This document shows, one piece after another, positions 7,651 through 16,435 of a stretch of 64,000 nt of DNA. The stretch's first letter is position 1, and every line of letters starts with the position of its first letter. The notes under the pieces are model-generated. The model made no database searches, was not told the DNA's origin, and worked only from the letters and a program-made list of their open reading frames with translations. The position numbers and the translations under genes were made by a program. The DNA is from Methanocorpusculaceae archaeon UBA425 (lineage in GTDB: Archaea; Halobacteriota; Methanomicrobia; Methanomicrobiales; Methanocorpusculaceae), in the NCBI GenBank assembly GCA_002506085.1, contig DAWV01000021.1, positions 1 to 64,000 of the forward strand, in the 5' to 3' direction.

Positions 7651-8357
7651 TATTTCTTCGTATATTCCTTACCCATATACTGGTGTTTTTCGGACTCGCC
7701 GCCTTTTGCGACAACATAGAACCACTGGAAGGCAGAGCGGAAAAGACCGAAGTTGATATATCTCCGCATGGAAAATCCGATAATCATCTTCATATCGAGA
7801 ACGACACGCCCGTAATTCTTCATACGTCTCGGCAGTTCCCAATCGTCTCCCGCATCAACGACCCGGTACATCCCTGCCTCGATAAACAGGTTCTTCCGAA
7901 ATGCGGTATTCGATCCGAGCGTCGCATAGAAAACGCCGGTCCATGCCCCGAATCTGACAACGAGATTGTAAAGGAATACCTCGAACTTATGCCTGAATCC
8001 CGGCTCAAGCGGATAAATCGGTCCGTATATAACCGATGCTTCGGGATATTTTCCAAAGTCCTTCACGATTGTCTCGAGCCACCCGCGGGGAAGGAAACAA
8101 TCCGCATCGGTCGTCACAATCAGGTCGTATTTGCTTGCAAGAACGCCGTCGTTTCGGGCACCGCCGACCTTTTTGCTTGTCTGGATGAAGACTTTATCAG
8201 CATATTTCTCCGCAATCTCGCGGGTTTTGTCTTTTGAGTTACCATCGACCACGATGATCTCATACTGATCTCTTGGGAGCGTCTGGTCACAGAGACTTTT
8301 CAGGCAGGCCTCGATACCTGACTCTTCATTAAATGATGGAACTACAACTGAAATCAT
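7650..8357 (-). CDS. Glycosyltransferase family 2
   Basis: 235 residues. The GT-A fold start SVVVPSFNEESGIEACLKSL and VVDGNSKDKT are clear, and the metal/sugar-nucleotide site is TTDADC near residue 105. The C-terminal part has a hydrophobic stretch and no long membrane domain. It overlaps the upstream GT4 gene by ATGA and the downstream sulfur-carrier gene by one base, so the genes are translated as one unit. It probably builds a glycolipid or surface glycan; the sugar and acceptor are unknown. Confidence 0.9.
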   Translation of the reverse strand: MISVVVPSFNEESGIEACLKSLCDQTLPRDQYEIIVVDGNSKDKTREIAEKYADKVFIQTSKKVGGARNDGVLASKYDLIVTTDADCFLPRGWLETIVKDFGKYPEASVIYGPIYPLEPGFRHKFEVFLYNLVVRFGAWTGVFYATLGSNTAFRKNLFIEAGMYRVVDAGDDWELPRRMKNYGRVVLDMKMIIGFSMRRYINFGLFRSAFQWFYVVAKGGESEKHQYMGKEYTKK

Positions 8358-9328
8358 GATAATAACTCCGCATATAAATCTGCGTGCATCTTTGCAACTT
8401 TGTACATATTGTACTGTTCAATCGACGCACGGGCATGGGACGCGGCATTCCTGAGCATCGCATCGTCTGCGAGCAGAGGAGCAATCTCTTCGCTTTTGGT
8501 GAAGAACCCGGCGATTCCCGGGAACAATTCCCGATATTCTGACAGGTCACGGGAGATGACCGGAAGGCCGCTTGCGAGCGCTTCCATAATCGAGATCGAC
8601 ATCAGATCACCGTAGGACGGGAACAGGAATACATCGGCTCCTGCATAGACGCCGGTAATATCCGGCACGAATCCGGGGAAGATGACATTTTTGCCGGCTT
8701 TCGCTTTCCGTTCCTCGACAGCCTTCTTATTGGCAGAGATAGGTCCGTACGGGAACCCTCCGACCCACATGAACTTGTATTCCGGATGGGCGTCCGCGAG
8801 GTCGAGGAAATCATAGATGCCTTTCCTCGGGGTCTGCTGGGCGACCTGAAGAATGACCTTATCGTCATCCGTGAACCCGAAGGTCTCACGGAATATCCGG
8901 CGTTTTTCCGCGTCAGGTTTGAATTTGTCCATGTTCACGCTGCTCGGAATCCGTGTCGTCGGCATGTCCGGGAGCATTTCCTTTATCTCCCTCTCATTGT
9001 CCCGCGTTATCGTGATGATATGGTCGTATCTGCTGTACATCGGGCGGTAAATCTTATTAATAAGGGAAGCGCCCGCGAGATTGTTGATGTTGAGGCTCGG
9101 GGTCGAGTGGGCGGTAATGATTTTGACATGCTTTGCCCGCAGCATAGACCAAACGGCTCCGGGGCCAAGGGTATGACAGTGGGTAATGTCCTGGTCATGT
9201 TTTTTGCTGTTCAGCTCGACGTCGACGCCCGGGGTTTTCTGCAGACCTTCATAAAGAGTCATGGCGACGGTCGCACAGCCGACGTATTTGAAGACTGAAT
9301 AATTTTCCACGCGGATATTTACTCTCAT
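8354..9328 (-). CDS. Glycosyltransferase family 4
   Basis: 324 residues from the ATG at 9328, which overlaps the stop of the upstream flavoprotein gene as ATGA; a longer start at 9367 would lie inside that gene. GT-B fold: the N-terminal part has HCHTLGPGAVWS and ITAHSTPS; the C-terminal domain has VILQVAQQTPRKGIYDFLDLA and the EX7E region FLFPSYGDLMSISIMEAL. It acts in the cytoplasm on nucleotide-sugar donors. Between a flavoprotein resembling UDP-sugar mutases or protoporphyrinogen oxidase and a GT2, it probably belongs to surface glycan or glycolipid synthesis. Confidence 0.9.
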   Translation of the reverse strand: MRVNIRVENYSVFKYVGCATVAMTLYEGLQKTPGVDVELNSKKHDQDITHCHTLGPGAVWSMLRAKHVKIITAHSTPSLNINNLAGASLINKIYRPMYSRYDHIITITRDNEREIKEMLPDMPTTRIPSSVNMDKFKPDAEKRRIFRETFGFTDDDKVILQVAQQTPRKGIYDFLDLADAHPEYKFMWVGGFPYGPISANKKAVEERKAKAGKNVIFPGFVPDITGVYAGADVFLFPSYGDLMSISIMEALASGLPVISRDLSEYRELFPGIAGFFTKSEEIAPLLADDAMLRNAASHARASIEQYNMYKVAKMHADLYAELLS

Positions 9329-10638
9329 GCGTTTTTCTCCACAAAATTCATGGCACTTCTGATGCATCCGTCCATATTGATGTATTCAAACTCGGAGAAC
9401 CTGCCGACAAGGTCGACACCGAGAGTTCCTTCAAGATATTCCCGGACGATTTTGATATTCTTCTGGTACTCCAGATCATAGACCACGTACGCGAATTTGA
9501 AGCGGTCGACTGCCGTATGGACGACGACGTCTTTTGACGGGAGGATTCCCATTTTGACGAGACCGTCAACCGTGTGGGAGATGAGTTTCGCATCATTCAT
9601 CTTAGAGATGTCGTCGCCTTCGTTGAAGGTTATTTCCGCGAGGACCGCCGAGCAGCCCTCAGGCGCGACCCGGCTCGAGAAGTTGGACGGGAAGGAGAGA
9701 CGGTTGAAGGCTCCCCATTTGTCCTCGGGCACATACATCCATGAGATGTCCGGCACGGTTCCTTTGAATCCGACGGATACACAAGCAATAGAGTTGTATC
9801 TGAGTGCATCGCATGCCTCCCGAATCGGGGCAGGAACATGGAGCATCGGGAGAAGCGTCTGCAGCGGCAGGGTCGAGATGACCCGGTCGGCGGAGATGAT
9901 TTCCCTGCCGTTCGAAACCGTCCAGCCGTCACCCGTGTTCATGACCGAGGTCACGGTAAAGTTGGTTTTTATCGAATCGGCTGCCGGCTCGGCTATGGCG
10001 TGGATGAGGGATTCGATGCCGCCGTCAACCGGATAGGAGAAGACCGCCTGATGGGTGTAGCCTTCGGTTTCGATGCCGATTGCCGATTTGATGATGTCTT
10101 CGACAGGCGGTCGGGGGACACGGCCGTCCATCCAGTGTTTTGACATTTTATCCGCAGGATAGTTCCAGATTTTTTCATTGTAGGGAACAAGGTAGCATTC
10201 GGCGATTCCTTTGCCGAAGGTGCAGTAAATCCAGTCTTTGAAATTTTTCGGTTCCGGCACAATGCCTTTTTCAACCGCGATCAGGTTTTTGATGTATTCA
10301 TTGATGCAGAAAAACAGGTCTTCCTTTGGAAGAGCCGAAAGTCCGTTCTCGAACGGGTATTTGATATACTGACCTTTATAGAATATTTTGGTATTTCTGT
10401 TGCGGAATTCCCGGTTTTTCTCCAGGACATTCTGCATGAACGAGAGAACTTCCCCGTCACGGGAGAATATGATATGCGATCCGCCGCAGTCAAACGTAAA
10501 TCCGTTTCTGGTCTCGGATTTGCACAGACCGCCGATTTTCGGTTCTTTTTCCAGAACCATAACATCATGTCCTTTTTCTTTGAGGAGACGGGCGAGAGTG
10601 ACCCCTGTCAGACCTCCTCCTAAAATTGCCCACTTCAC
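9325..10638 (-). CDS. FAD-dependent oxidoreductase of a glycan operon
   Basis: 437 residues. The N-terminal dinucleotide motif GGGLTGVTLARLLKEKGHDV with VLEKE is typical of the amine oxidase / protoporphyrinogen oxidase / UDP-galactopyranose mutase superfamily, followed by GGLCKSETRNGFTFDCGGSHI. Near residues 165-180, YPADKMSKHWMDGRV resembles proteins annotated as protoporphyrinogen oxidase-like in polysaccharide clusters. Because it heads an operon with GT4 and GT2 genes, a role on a sugar or lipid substrate is more likely than in heme synthesis. The substrate is inferred only from context. Confidence 0.85.
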   Translation of the reverse strand: MKWAILGGGLTGVTLARLLKEKGHDVMVLEKEPKIGGLCKSETRNGFTFDCGGSHIIFSRDGEVLSFMQNVLEKNREFRNRNTKIFYKGQYIKYPFENGLSALPKEDLFFCINEYIKNLIAVEKGIVPEPKNFKDWIYCTFGKGIAECYLVPYNEKIWNYPADKMSKHWMDGRVPRPPVEDIIKSAIGIETEGYTHQAVFSYPVDGGIESLIHAIAEPAADSIKTNFTVTSVMNTGDGWTVSNGREIISADRVISTLPLQTLLPMLHVPAPIREACDALRYNSIACVSVGFKGTVPDISWMYVPEDKWGAFNRLSFPSNFSSRVAPEGCSAVLAEITFNEGDDISKMNDAKLISHTVDGLVKMGILPSKDVVVHTAVDRFKFAYVVYDLEYQKNIKIVREYLEGTLGVDLVGRFSEFEYINMDGCIRSAMNFVEKNA

Positions 10639-10707
10639 GGGTATATAATTGGGCGCATGAGATTAATAAGATGATTACGTCTGCTTCATTCACTGGAGAG
10701 GAGCGGG

Positions 10708-11862
10708 TTATGTATTGATAATCCGGTGAACGACCTTTCCGGTCAGAGACCGTTTCATCTGAATTGCATGATACTGGCACATCTCATGACAACAGTAACA
10801 TCTGATGCAGTTTGTCAGATCGAACACTGCTTTTCCCTGGATGATTTCTACCGCTTTTACCGGACAGATGCGTGCACACTGCCCGCAGCCGATACACATT
10901 TTGGTGTTTATCACCGGCGAGGGTTCGTACATCTTCCCGACACGCTGGAGATTGCGATAGACTTTTTTCTTCAGCCAGGGCTCCCTTGCCCGCGGGAGGT
11001 AGGTGGACGGGTGGACATAGTCCAGGATTGGAACAATTTCGTCTCCTTCCACTTCCACCTCGCCTATCAGACCACGCCGGAGGGCAGCCATCGTCGTGCC
11101 GATTGATTCGGGACGCATGTTTATCAGCGTCTGTGCCGAGATGTCTAATCCGTAGACGGAATGCGAAGCAAGAACATAGCCGGCTTCACGCGGCTCTCCG
11201 CCCATCGGACCGTTCCCTTCCATGCCTACTATTGCGTCCATTACGACGAAGTCCGGTTCAATCAGTTCGTTCAGGTCGACGAGCATCTCGGAAAAGTCAA
11301 TCGCATCAGGAAATCTGGAATGAAAGACCGGTTTGTCAAGACCGGGGACAACGCCGAAGGTGTTTTTGACGGCGCCCGAAAAATGGGTGAACATGTGGGT
11401 CTTTAACTTGCAGACCGAGATGATGACGTCGGCATTACATGCCTGATTGATGATAGTGAAACGTTTCATCACATTCCCTTCAGGGAAGGAACGTTCCTGA
11501 TATCCGGTGTCGTAGGAGAGCTGAATGCCGAGTTCCTCTGCTACTTTTTCAATCCCGCATTTGTGATAGACTTTTTTCAGAACCCTCGGACTATAAACGA
11601 TTCCGGCACCGGGACTGTCGGCGATGGATAAAATGCCGCCGGCATCAAGAATCATTTTTCCGACGGCATAGATTACTTCGGGGTGAGTGGTGACAGCACG
11701 ATCGACTCCGGCATCGGAGAGGATATTGGGTTTTAAAAGAACTTTTCTGCCGTCAACCCGGGGAAGACCGCCGGCGGCTTTTACTGCTTTCAAGACTGCT
11801 TCGACTACTTTGGCTCTTTCATATGTATTACATTTTGCCGAACCGGTTATGCTTTTTATCAT
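10708..11862 (-). CDS. DUF362 domain protein with two [4Fe-4S] ferredoxin motifs
   Basis: 384 residues. The N-terminal two thirds match the DUF362 family (VLLKPNILSD, THPEVIYAVGKMI, CKLKTHMFTHFSGAVKNTFG). The C-terminus holds a ferredoxin domain with CIGCGQCARICP and CIRCYCCHEMCQ, enough for two [4Fe-4S] clusters. The biochemical role of the family is not settled; an electron-transfer or redox-sensing function is plausible. It lies downstream of the mbh operon on the same strand but is separated by 94 bp and a GNAT gene, so it may or may not be co-transcribed. Confidence 0.88.
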   Translation of the reverse strand: MIKSITGSAKCNTYERAKVVEAVLKAVKAAGGLPRVDGRKVLLKPNILSDAGVDRAVTTHPEVIYAVGKMILDAGGILSIADSPGAGIVYSPRVLKKVYHKCGIEKVAEELGIQLSYDTGYQERSFPEGNVMKRFTIINQACNADVIISVCKLKTHMFTHFSGAVKNTFGVVPGLDKPVFHSRFPDAIDFSEMLVDLNELIEPDFVVMDAIVGMEGNGPMGGEPREAGYVLASHSVYGLDISAQTLINMRPESIGTTMAALRRGLIGEVEVEGDEIVPILDYVHPSTYLPRAREPWLKKKVYRNLQRVGKMYEPSPVINTKMCIGCGQCARICPVKAVEIIQGKAVFDLTNCIRCYCCHEMCQYHAIQMKRSLTGKVVHRIINT

Positions 11863-11956
11863 ATGTGCCGTGTATCTAAAATCCGGTCAAATCTGCCGGA
11901 TTGGTGTATGTATGAATGTGATTCATTATTATAAGAGATATACTTTCCGAATCAAA

Positions 11957-12430
11957 CTATCTCCTTAGTAGGTAGATACAGGATTTTTCCTTTTTTCCGC
12001 TGCAGACGAAGCCCGCCTTTTCCAGGACCCTCTGCGATGCCGCGTTCCATGCATACGGCTCCGCGAAGATCTCATCCACGGCAAACCTGCGAAATGCCAG
12101 ACCGCAGACCTCTTTCACCATCTGCGTCATGATCCCTTTGCCCCGGTAGGGTTTGCCAAGCCAGTAGCCAAGTTCGGCGGTGCCGGAATCCCGGCAGAAT
12201 ACGCCGATACTGCCGACTGCCGTATCATCTGCGGTGATTGCGAGGCTGAGATTTTCTGCCGGGTCCTGCTCATGACAAAACGCGATGAAAGCTTTCGCAT
12301 CCTCAAGGCCGTATGGCGAGGGAAACCCTGCCCGCAGATTTTCTGCGATTGAGGGGTCGTTCGCAAAAAAAGCAAGGGACGGGGCATCTCGCTCCTCCCA
12401 GGGTCGTAATCCGATTTGCAAAAGGCTCAC
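11957..12430 (-). CDS. GNAT family N-acetyltransferase (RimJ/RimL-like)
   Basis: 157 residues. It has the family's N-terminal pattern (LRPWEERDAPSLAFFANDPSI), an acetyl-CoA loop near LGYWLGKPYRGKGIMTQM, and the C-terminal AWNAASQRVLEKAGF that marks RimJ/RimL-type enzymes. It starts with GTG that overlaps the mbhN stop as GTGA, so it is translated as a fifteenth member of the hydrogenase operon. The substrate is unknown; acetylation of a protein N-terminus or an amino sugar are both possible. Confidence 0.88.
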   Translation of the reverse strand: MSLLQIGLRPWEERDAPSLAFFANDPSIAENLRAGFPSPYGLEDAKAFIAFCHEQDPAENLSLAITADDTAVGSIGVFCRDSGTAELGYWLGKPYRGKGIMTQMVKEVCGLAFRRFAVDEIFAEPYAWNAASQRVLEKAGFVCSGKKEKSCIYLLRR

Positions 12431-12876
12431 TCTATAATCTGGCTTTCAGCGAATCTGTCTTCCGCTGCAAGCAGGAACTCTGACGTCTGGGAAATTGCTT
12501 CCTTCGGGCAGATATCTATGCACTGACCGCAGAAAATACAGTTCCCGACATAAATCCGGATCCGCTTTTGTGCCCGCGGTTGTTCCTCTCCCTCTTTTGC
12601 AGGAGGAACAGGATAGACGACCTGCTCGATGGCGTGCGACGGGCAGACTTTCATGCAAAGTCCGCAGCCATTACAGATATTTCTCTTGTAGGAGAGTTTG
12701 CCCCGCATATGTTCAGGGGTCTCCACCGGCGGGATGAGATTCGCTTTTCCGCGGCCGACATCTTCCAGAAATCCGGTAATGGATTTCGGCAGACGTGCTG
12801 CCGGGAAGAGATTTGTCACCGGCTTTTTCACCGACTGGGTGAGTATTTCTTTCAGCATAGGGAGCATCTCAGACAC
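12427..12876 (-). CDS. mbhN: Mbh hydrogenase ferredoxin subunit MbhN
   Basis: 149 residues. Two [4Fe-4S] motifs are visible: C68, C71, C74, C78 (CNGCGLCMKVCP) and C113, C116, C119, C123 (CIFCGQCIDICP). This is the NuoI-like polyferredoxin that passes electrons from reduced ferredoxin toward the small subunit MbhJ. The coding region overlaps mbhM by 8 bp and the downstream acetyltransferase by 4 bp. It is the last structural subunit in the order known from Pyrococcus mbhA-N. Confidence 0.93.
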   Translation of the reverse strand: MSEMLPMLKEILTQSVKKPVTNLFPAARLPKSITGFLEDVGRGKANLIPPVETPEHMRGKLSYKRNICNGCGLCMKVCPSHAIEQVVYPVPPAKEGEEQPRAQKRIRIYVGNCIFCGQCIDICPKEAISQTSEFLLAAEDRFAESQIIE

Positions 12877-13870
12877 CTCCCATCAGAAAAGCATCCAGCA
12901 TCAGAAGAATAATAGCCGCAATGCCGATTCCGCCGAAGACGAACCAGTAGACTTTCACAACCTGGGTAATTCTGAGACGTGCCATCATCGTTCTGACAAC
13001 GGTCACCGAGAGAATCGAAACGACTATGACCTTCACAAAGAAGAAGACGAGATCGATTACTGCGGCTCCGGCTCCGGTCATGCCGAAGACCGGCGAAAGG
13101 TTCCAGGGCAGCAGGATGATAACGCCGAAGGCTATGATGCCCACCATTTTCACTGCCTGAGCGAGAGAGAAGAGACCGAGATTCCGCCCGGAATATTCTG
13201 CAAGAATACCGCCGGCGAGTTCGGTTTCGGCTTCGGGTGAATCGAACGGAACCTTGGAGAGTTCTCCGGGCGTAATCCACATAAAGAGGAAGAGCAGAAG
13301 GAGGAGACCGACGATCCCGAGAGGTCCCGCGACATCCCATACGGAGGTTTCCATCAGCGTCATAAAGGAGAACGGGTCGGCGACATTGGCCGCCATGAGT
13401 CTCCAGGCGATGATGACAACGGAAATGGCGAGCGGCAGTTCATATGCGATCATCGAGACCATTTCACGCTGGGCACCGACCGTAGCATAGGGAGATCCGG
13501 ACGCAAATCCGCCAATCACCAGAGCGAGCGAGGGAACGATAAGGAGATAGAGAACCAGAATCATATCGCCCGCTTCTCCAAGAATCGGGGCAAGGCTCCC
13601 AAACGGCAGGTACATGAGCACCGCAATCGAGGAGGCGAGAGCGGCAATTGGCATCAGATTAAACAGCCAGGGAATTGCGTTCGCCGGCACGATACTCTGT
13701 TTGGTGAGCAGCTTTTTCACATCGGTAAACGGCTGTCTGAGCGGCGGGCCGATTCGTGCCTGCATCCGTGCAACAATACGCCGGTCGATTCCGGAAAGGA
13801 AAAGACCGACCGCGATGCCGATTATCGCGAGAACGATTGTGCCGCCGATTGCGGAAAGAATGATGTTCAT
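12869..13870 (-). CDS. mbhM: Mbh hydrogenase membrane subunit MbhM (NuoH-like)
   Basis: 333 residues with about eight membrane segments. It contains the NuoH-like elements GIDRRIVARMQARIGPPLRQPFTDVKKL and FDSPEAETELAGG, the conserved acidic loop that contacts the hydrogenase module. It links the peripheral arm (MbhJ-K-L-N) to the antiporter arm. It overlaps mbhL by 4 bp. This subunit separates a true respiratory Mbh from an isolated Mrp antiporter. Confidence 0.93.
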   Translation of the reverse strand: MNIILSAIGGTIVLAIIGIAVGLFLSGIDRRIVARMQARIGPPLRQPFTDVKKLLTKQSIVPANAIPWLFNLMPIAALASSIAVLMYLPFGSLAPILGEAGDMILVLYLLIVPSLALVIGGFASGSPYATVGAQREMVSMIAYELPLAISVVIIAWRLMAANVADPFSFMTLMETSVWDVAGPLGIVGLLLLLFLFMWITPGELSKVPFDSPEAETELAGGILAEYSGRNLGLFSLAQAVKMVGIIAFGVIILLPWNLSPVFGMTGAGAAVIDLVFFFVKVIVVSILSVTVVRTMMARLRITQVVKVYWFVFGGIGIAAIILLMLDAFLMGGV

Positions 13871-15087
13871 TGAAGCATCCTCCGGGTCTTCTCGTAGGAC
13901 ATCTTTGAGAGTTGTTCCTTCGTGAAGATTTTCGTAGACCCATTATCCGTAATTGCGACCCGGTCCGTGCAGGACATGCACGGGTCAATCGATGCCACGA
14001 TAATCGGGATGTCGGCGAGCTGGGCTCCTTTCAGGATAATCGGCCAGACATGCGCATTACTGTATGTCGATGCCTTGACCTTCCAGGCGATTGGAGCGTC
14101 AGCATTGTCCATAGCAACATAATGGACCGCCTCGCCTCTCGGAGCTTCGTGACGGCCGACTGCTTCGCCGGATGCTTTTTTGCAGGCGGCGAGAATCTTC
14201 ACGACTTTTTCTTCCCAGAGAACAGGACCTGCGGGCATGTTGTCGAGACAGGTTTCAATGATTTCTATCGACTGGGCGATTTCAAAGATACGGACAACGA
14301 TTCGGTCGTAGGTATCACCGTTTACGTCTTTTCCGTATGCGGTCGGCAGGACGGGTTTTATGTCCAGGTCACCGTATGCACAGTAGGGATAATCCACCCG
14401 CAGATCGGCGGTCACGCCGGAGGCCCGGGACGTCGGTCCGACGGCGGAATATGCCATCGCAGTCTCGAAGGAGAGAAGTCCGGTCCCGATACACCGGGAT
14501 TTTATCACGGCGTCTTCGAGGAACAGTTTCTTCAGTTTCGAAAACAGGTCCTTGTAGGTTTTGAGACATGTGCGAATCTTCGCATACTGGTCTATCGTGA
14601 TATCCCTGCGGGTTCCGCCTATTTGGATGATATCATAGTTTACACGGTTTCCGGTGATGAACTCGATTGCGTCCATCGCATCTTCGCGGACTCTCCATGC
14701 AAGATAGAAGAGCGAATCGAATCCAAGCTCGTGAGCCGCGACCCCCGCCCAGAGAAGGTGGGACTGGATACGCTCGAACTCGGCGATGATTGTCCTGACA
14801 TAATCCCCGCGTTCAGGAACAGTGATGCCGGCAATCTGTTCAACTGCCCGGGCAAACGAAAGAGAGTGCGTAACTCCGCAGATTCCGCAGATACGGTCGG
14901 TCAGATGCACGATCTGTACAGGGTTTCGGGAAAGTCCCATCCATTCGATACCGCGATGGGTCTGACCCGGAGTGAAATCCGCTCCGATGACCTCTTCTCC
15001 CATGACGGTCAGTTCGATATGCACCGGCTCTTTTAACGCCGGGTGGATCGGGCCGATCGGAATTTTGTAGGGTACGTTACCTGCCAT
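13867..15087 (-). CDS. mbhL: Mbh [NiFe]-hydrogenase large subunit MbhL
   Basis: 406 residues. Both nickel-binding cysteine pairs are present: C67 and C70 in DRICGICG, and C370 and C373 in DPCMSCTDR near the C-terminus. This separates it from Mbs- or Nuo-like homologues that lack them and indicates an active hydrogenase. The residues after DPCMSC run for 33 positions. The enzyme would couple ferredoxin and H2 to ion transport. It follows mbhK directly (stop at 15088, start at 15087). Confidence 0.95.
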   Translation of the reverse strand: MAGNVPYKIPIGPIHPALKEPVHIELTVMGEEVIGADFTPGQTHRGIEWMGLSRNPVQIVHLTDRICGICGVTHSLSFARAVEQIAGITVPERGDYVRTIIAEFERIQSHLLWAGVAAHELGFDSLFYLAWRVREDAMDAIEFITGNRVNYDIIQIGGTRRDITIDQYAKIRTCLKTYKDLFSKLKKLFLEDAVIKSRCIGTGLLSFETAMAYSAVGPTSRASGVTADLRVDYPYCAYGDLDIKPVLPTAYGKDVNGDTYDRIVVRIFEIAQSIEIIETCLDNMPAGPVLWEEKVVKILAACKKASGEAVGRHEAPRGEAVHYVAMDNADAPIAWKVKASTYSNAHVWPIILKGAQLADIPIIVASIDPCMSCTDRVAITDNGSTKIFTKEQLSKMSYEKTRRMLQ

Positions 15088-15669
15088 TTACTCATCCCCC
15101 AGCGGTGCGGGCGGGCGGTTTTCGGGTCTTCCCGAGGCCCAGAGATTTTTCACCATCGAGTCTGGAATCTTCTTATCGTCCTTCCTCAGAGGATAGACAT
15201 TCTCCGGGAAATCCTGCGGCAGGAAGAACCGGTGTTTTGCCGGTTCCAGACCATCGACAATGATACCGAGATATTCGGTTTTTTCATGTTCGGTAAATGC
15301 AGCTCCTTCCATAAGGTCGGTGATTGTCGGGATGTGCGGGTTCGCTTTCGGGATGTCGGTTGAAAAAATGACCAAACACTCTTTGTTTTCTATCCCGCCG
15401 TAAATCGAGAAAATATACTGGACCCGGAGGTTTTCGTCCTTTGCTCCCTTGTCGTATCCTGAAATGCAGGATAAGTGGGGGTAGCGGATTTTCATCAGCG
15501 CCTCTGCCGCCTCATGAATCGCTTCGCGGCGGATGGTTATCCAGATATTGGTATTCTCCCGTTTCTTTGCGCCTTCAGCTCTGACTCTGATGGAGGAGTC
15601 CAGCATAGAATCGCCGAGTGAGGCTTTGAGTTTATCCGCCACTTCTGCGGGGGTATATATTTCGTCCAT
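15088..15669 (-). CDS. mbhK: Mbh hydrogenase subunit MbhK (NuoC-like)
   Basis: 193 residues from the ATG at 15669, which has a good ribosome binding site (AAGGAGGAAA, about four bases before the start). The body shows the 30-kDa subunit pattern: LMKIRYPHLSCISGYDKG, YIFSIYGG, and PTITDLMEGAAFTEHEKTEYLGI, followed by HRFFLPQDFPENVYPLRKDD. It is a soluble scaffold subunit of the peripheral arm. It overlaps the end of mbhJ by one base. Confidence 0.92.
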   Translation of the reverse strand: MDEIYTPAEVADKLKASLGDSMLDSSIRVRAEGAKKRENTNIWITIRREAIHEAAEALMKIRYPHLSCISGYDKGAKDENLRVQYIFSIYGGIENKECLVIFSTDIPKANPHIPTITDLMEGAAFTEHEKTEYLGIIVDGLEPAKHRFFLPQDFPENVYPLRKDDKKIPDSMVKNLWASGRPENRPPAPLGDE

Positions 15670-16100
15670 TATTTTCCTCCTTCGAGTCTTTCTAATTTCG
15701 CAATCGCCGTCACAACGCCATTGATAATTGCCTCCGGTCTCGGGGCACATCCGGGGACATAGACATCCACCGGGATAATCTGGTCGATGGGACCTGCCAG
15801 ATTGTAGGACGTGTGAAACACACCGCCTGACTGACCGCAGGTTCCAACAACCATCACGACTTTCGGCGAAGGCATCTGGGCGTAGACACGCCGGAGCCTG
15901 TCTGCCATCTGATTGGTGACTGGGCCAGTTACGAGCAGAACATCGGCATGCCGGGGGGACCCCACGAGTTTTACGCCGAACCGTTCCGGATCGTATCTTG
16001 GTGTCAGGGTCGCCACGATTTCAATATCGCAGCCGTTACACGAACCTGCGTTGAAATGGAAGACCCAGAGGGATCTGTTTAACGAGTTTGTGAGTTTCAT
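15669..16100 (-). CDS. mbhJ: Mbh [NiFe]-hydrogenase small subunit MbhJ (NuoB-like)
   Basis: 143 residues, starting at the ATG at 16100 that overlaps the mbhI stop as ATGA. Cysteines C21, C24, C88 and C118 (SCNGCDIE, GTCGQSGG, VPGCAPRPE) fit the proximal [4Fe-4S] cluster of NuoB-like subunits. As in other group 4 hydrogenases, the long ferredoxin-like C-terminal domain of uptake hydrogenases is missing. It passes electrons from MbhN to the nickel site in MbhL. Confidence 0.95.
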   Translation of the reverse strand: MKLTNSLNRSLWVFHFNAGSCNGCDIEIVATLTPRYDPERFGVKLVGSPRHADVLLVTGPVTNQMADRLRRVYAQMPSPKVVMVVGTCGQSGGVFHTSYNLAGPIDQIIPVDVYVPGCAPRPEAIINGVVTAIAKLERLEGGK

Positions 16101-16435
16101 ATCACCATCACCACCACGAAAATCACAATCACGCCGATGACGAACCATGTGAGATAATCGTTGACCACTCCTGAGTGGAGCGGGATGAGTTTATCATAAT
16201 ATCCTTTGAGGGCATGGGTAAATCCCCAATACATATTCCCGCCCCTGATATGGACATCGCTTTTCGGCGGTTCATCGTTTCCGGAGAGGTAGGGTTTTGT
16301 CTGTTCCGTTCCTTTGTCATAGCCGGATTCACCGCAGCGCCAGATGAGCCAGGCAAACAGGAGTCCGGTTGCCATGACAATAATCCAGATGAGCGGGTTC
16401 CAGAATCCGTATCCGGTGATAAGATCGCCGATCAT
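16097..16435 (-). CDS. mbhI: Mbh hydrogenase membrane subunit MbhI
   Basis: 112 residues with two predicted membrane segments (FWNPLIWIIVMATGLLFAWLIW and the C-terminal WFVIGVIVIFVVVMVI) joined by a hydrophilic loop. The position between the antiporter-like mbhH and the small subunit mbhJ, and the two-helix layout, match MbhI of Pyrococcus, which joins antiporter and hydrogenase modules. The call depends more on position than on motif. It overlaps both neighbours by 4 bp. Confidence 0.85.
   Translation of the reverse strand: MIGDLITGYGFWNPLIWIIVMATGLLFAWLIWRCGESGYDKGTEQTKPYLSGNDEPPKSDVHIRGGNMYWGFTHALKGYYDKLIPLHSGVVNDYLTWFVIGVIVIFVVVMVI

Noticed and set aside
6598..7719. Open frame of 373 codons on the plus strand
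   Set aside because: It lies opposite ncsA, the sulfur carrier and part of a glycosyltransferase gene; its composition (many R, H, P) is that of a complementary-strand shadow.
13912..15036. Open frame of 374 codons on the plus strand
   Set aside because: Exactly opposite mbhL, whose motifs are complete. No protein-family pattern in the plus-strand frame.
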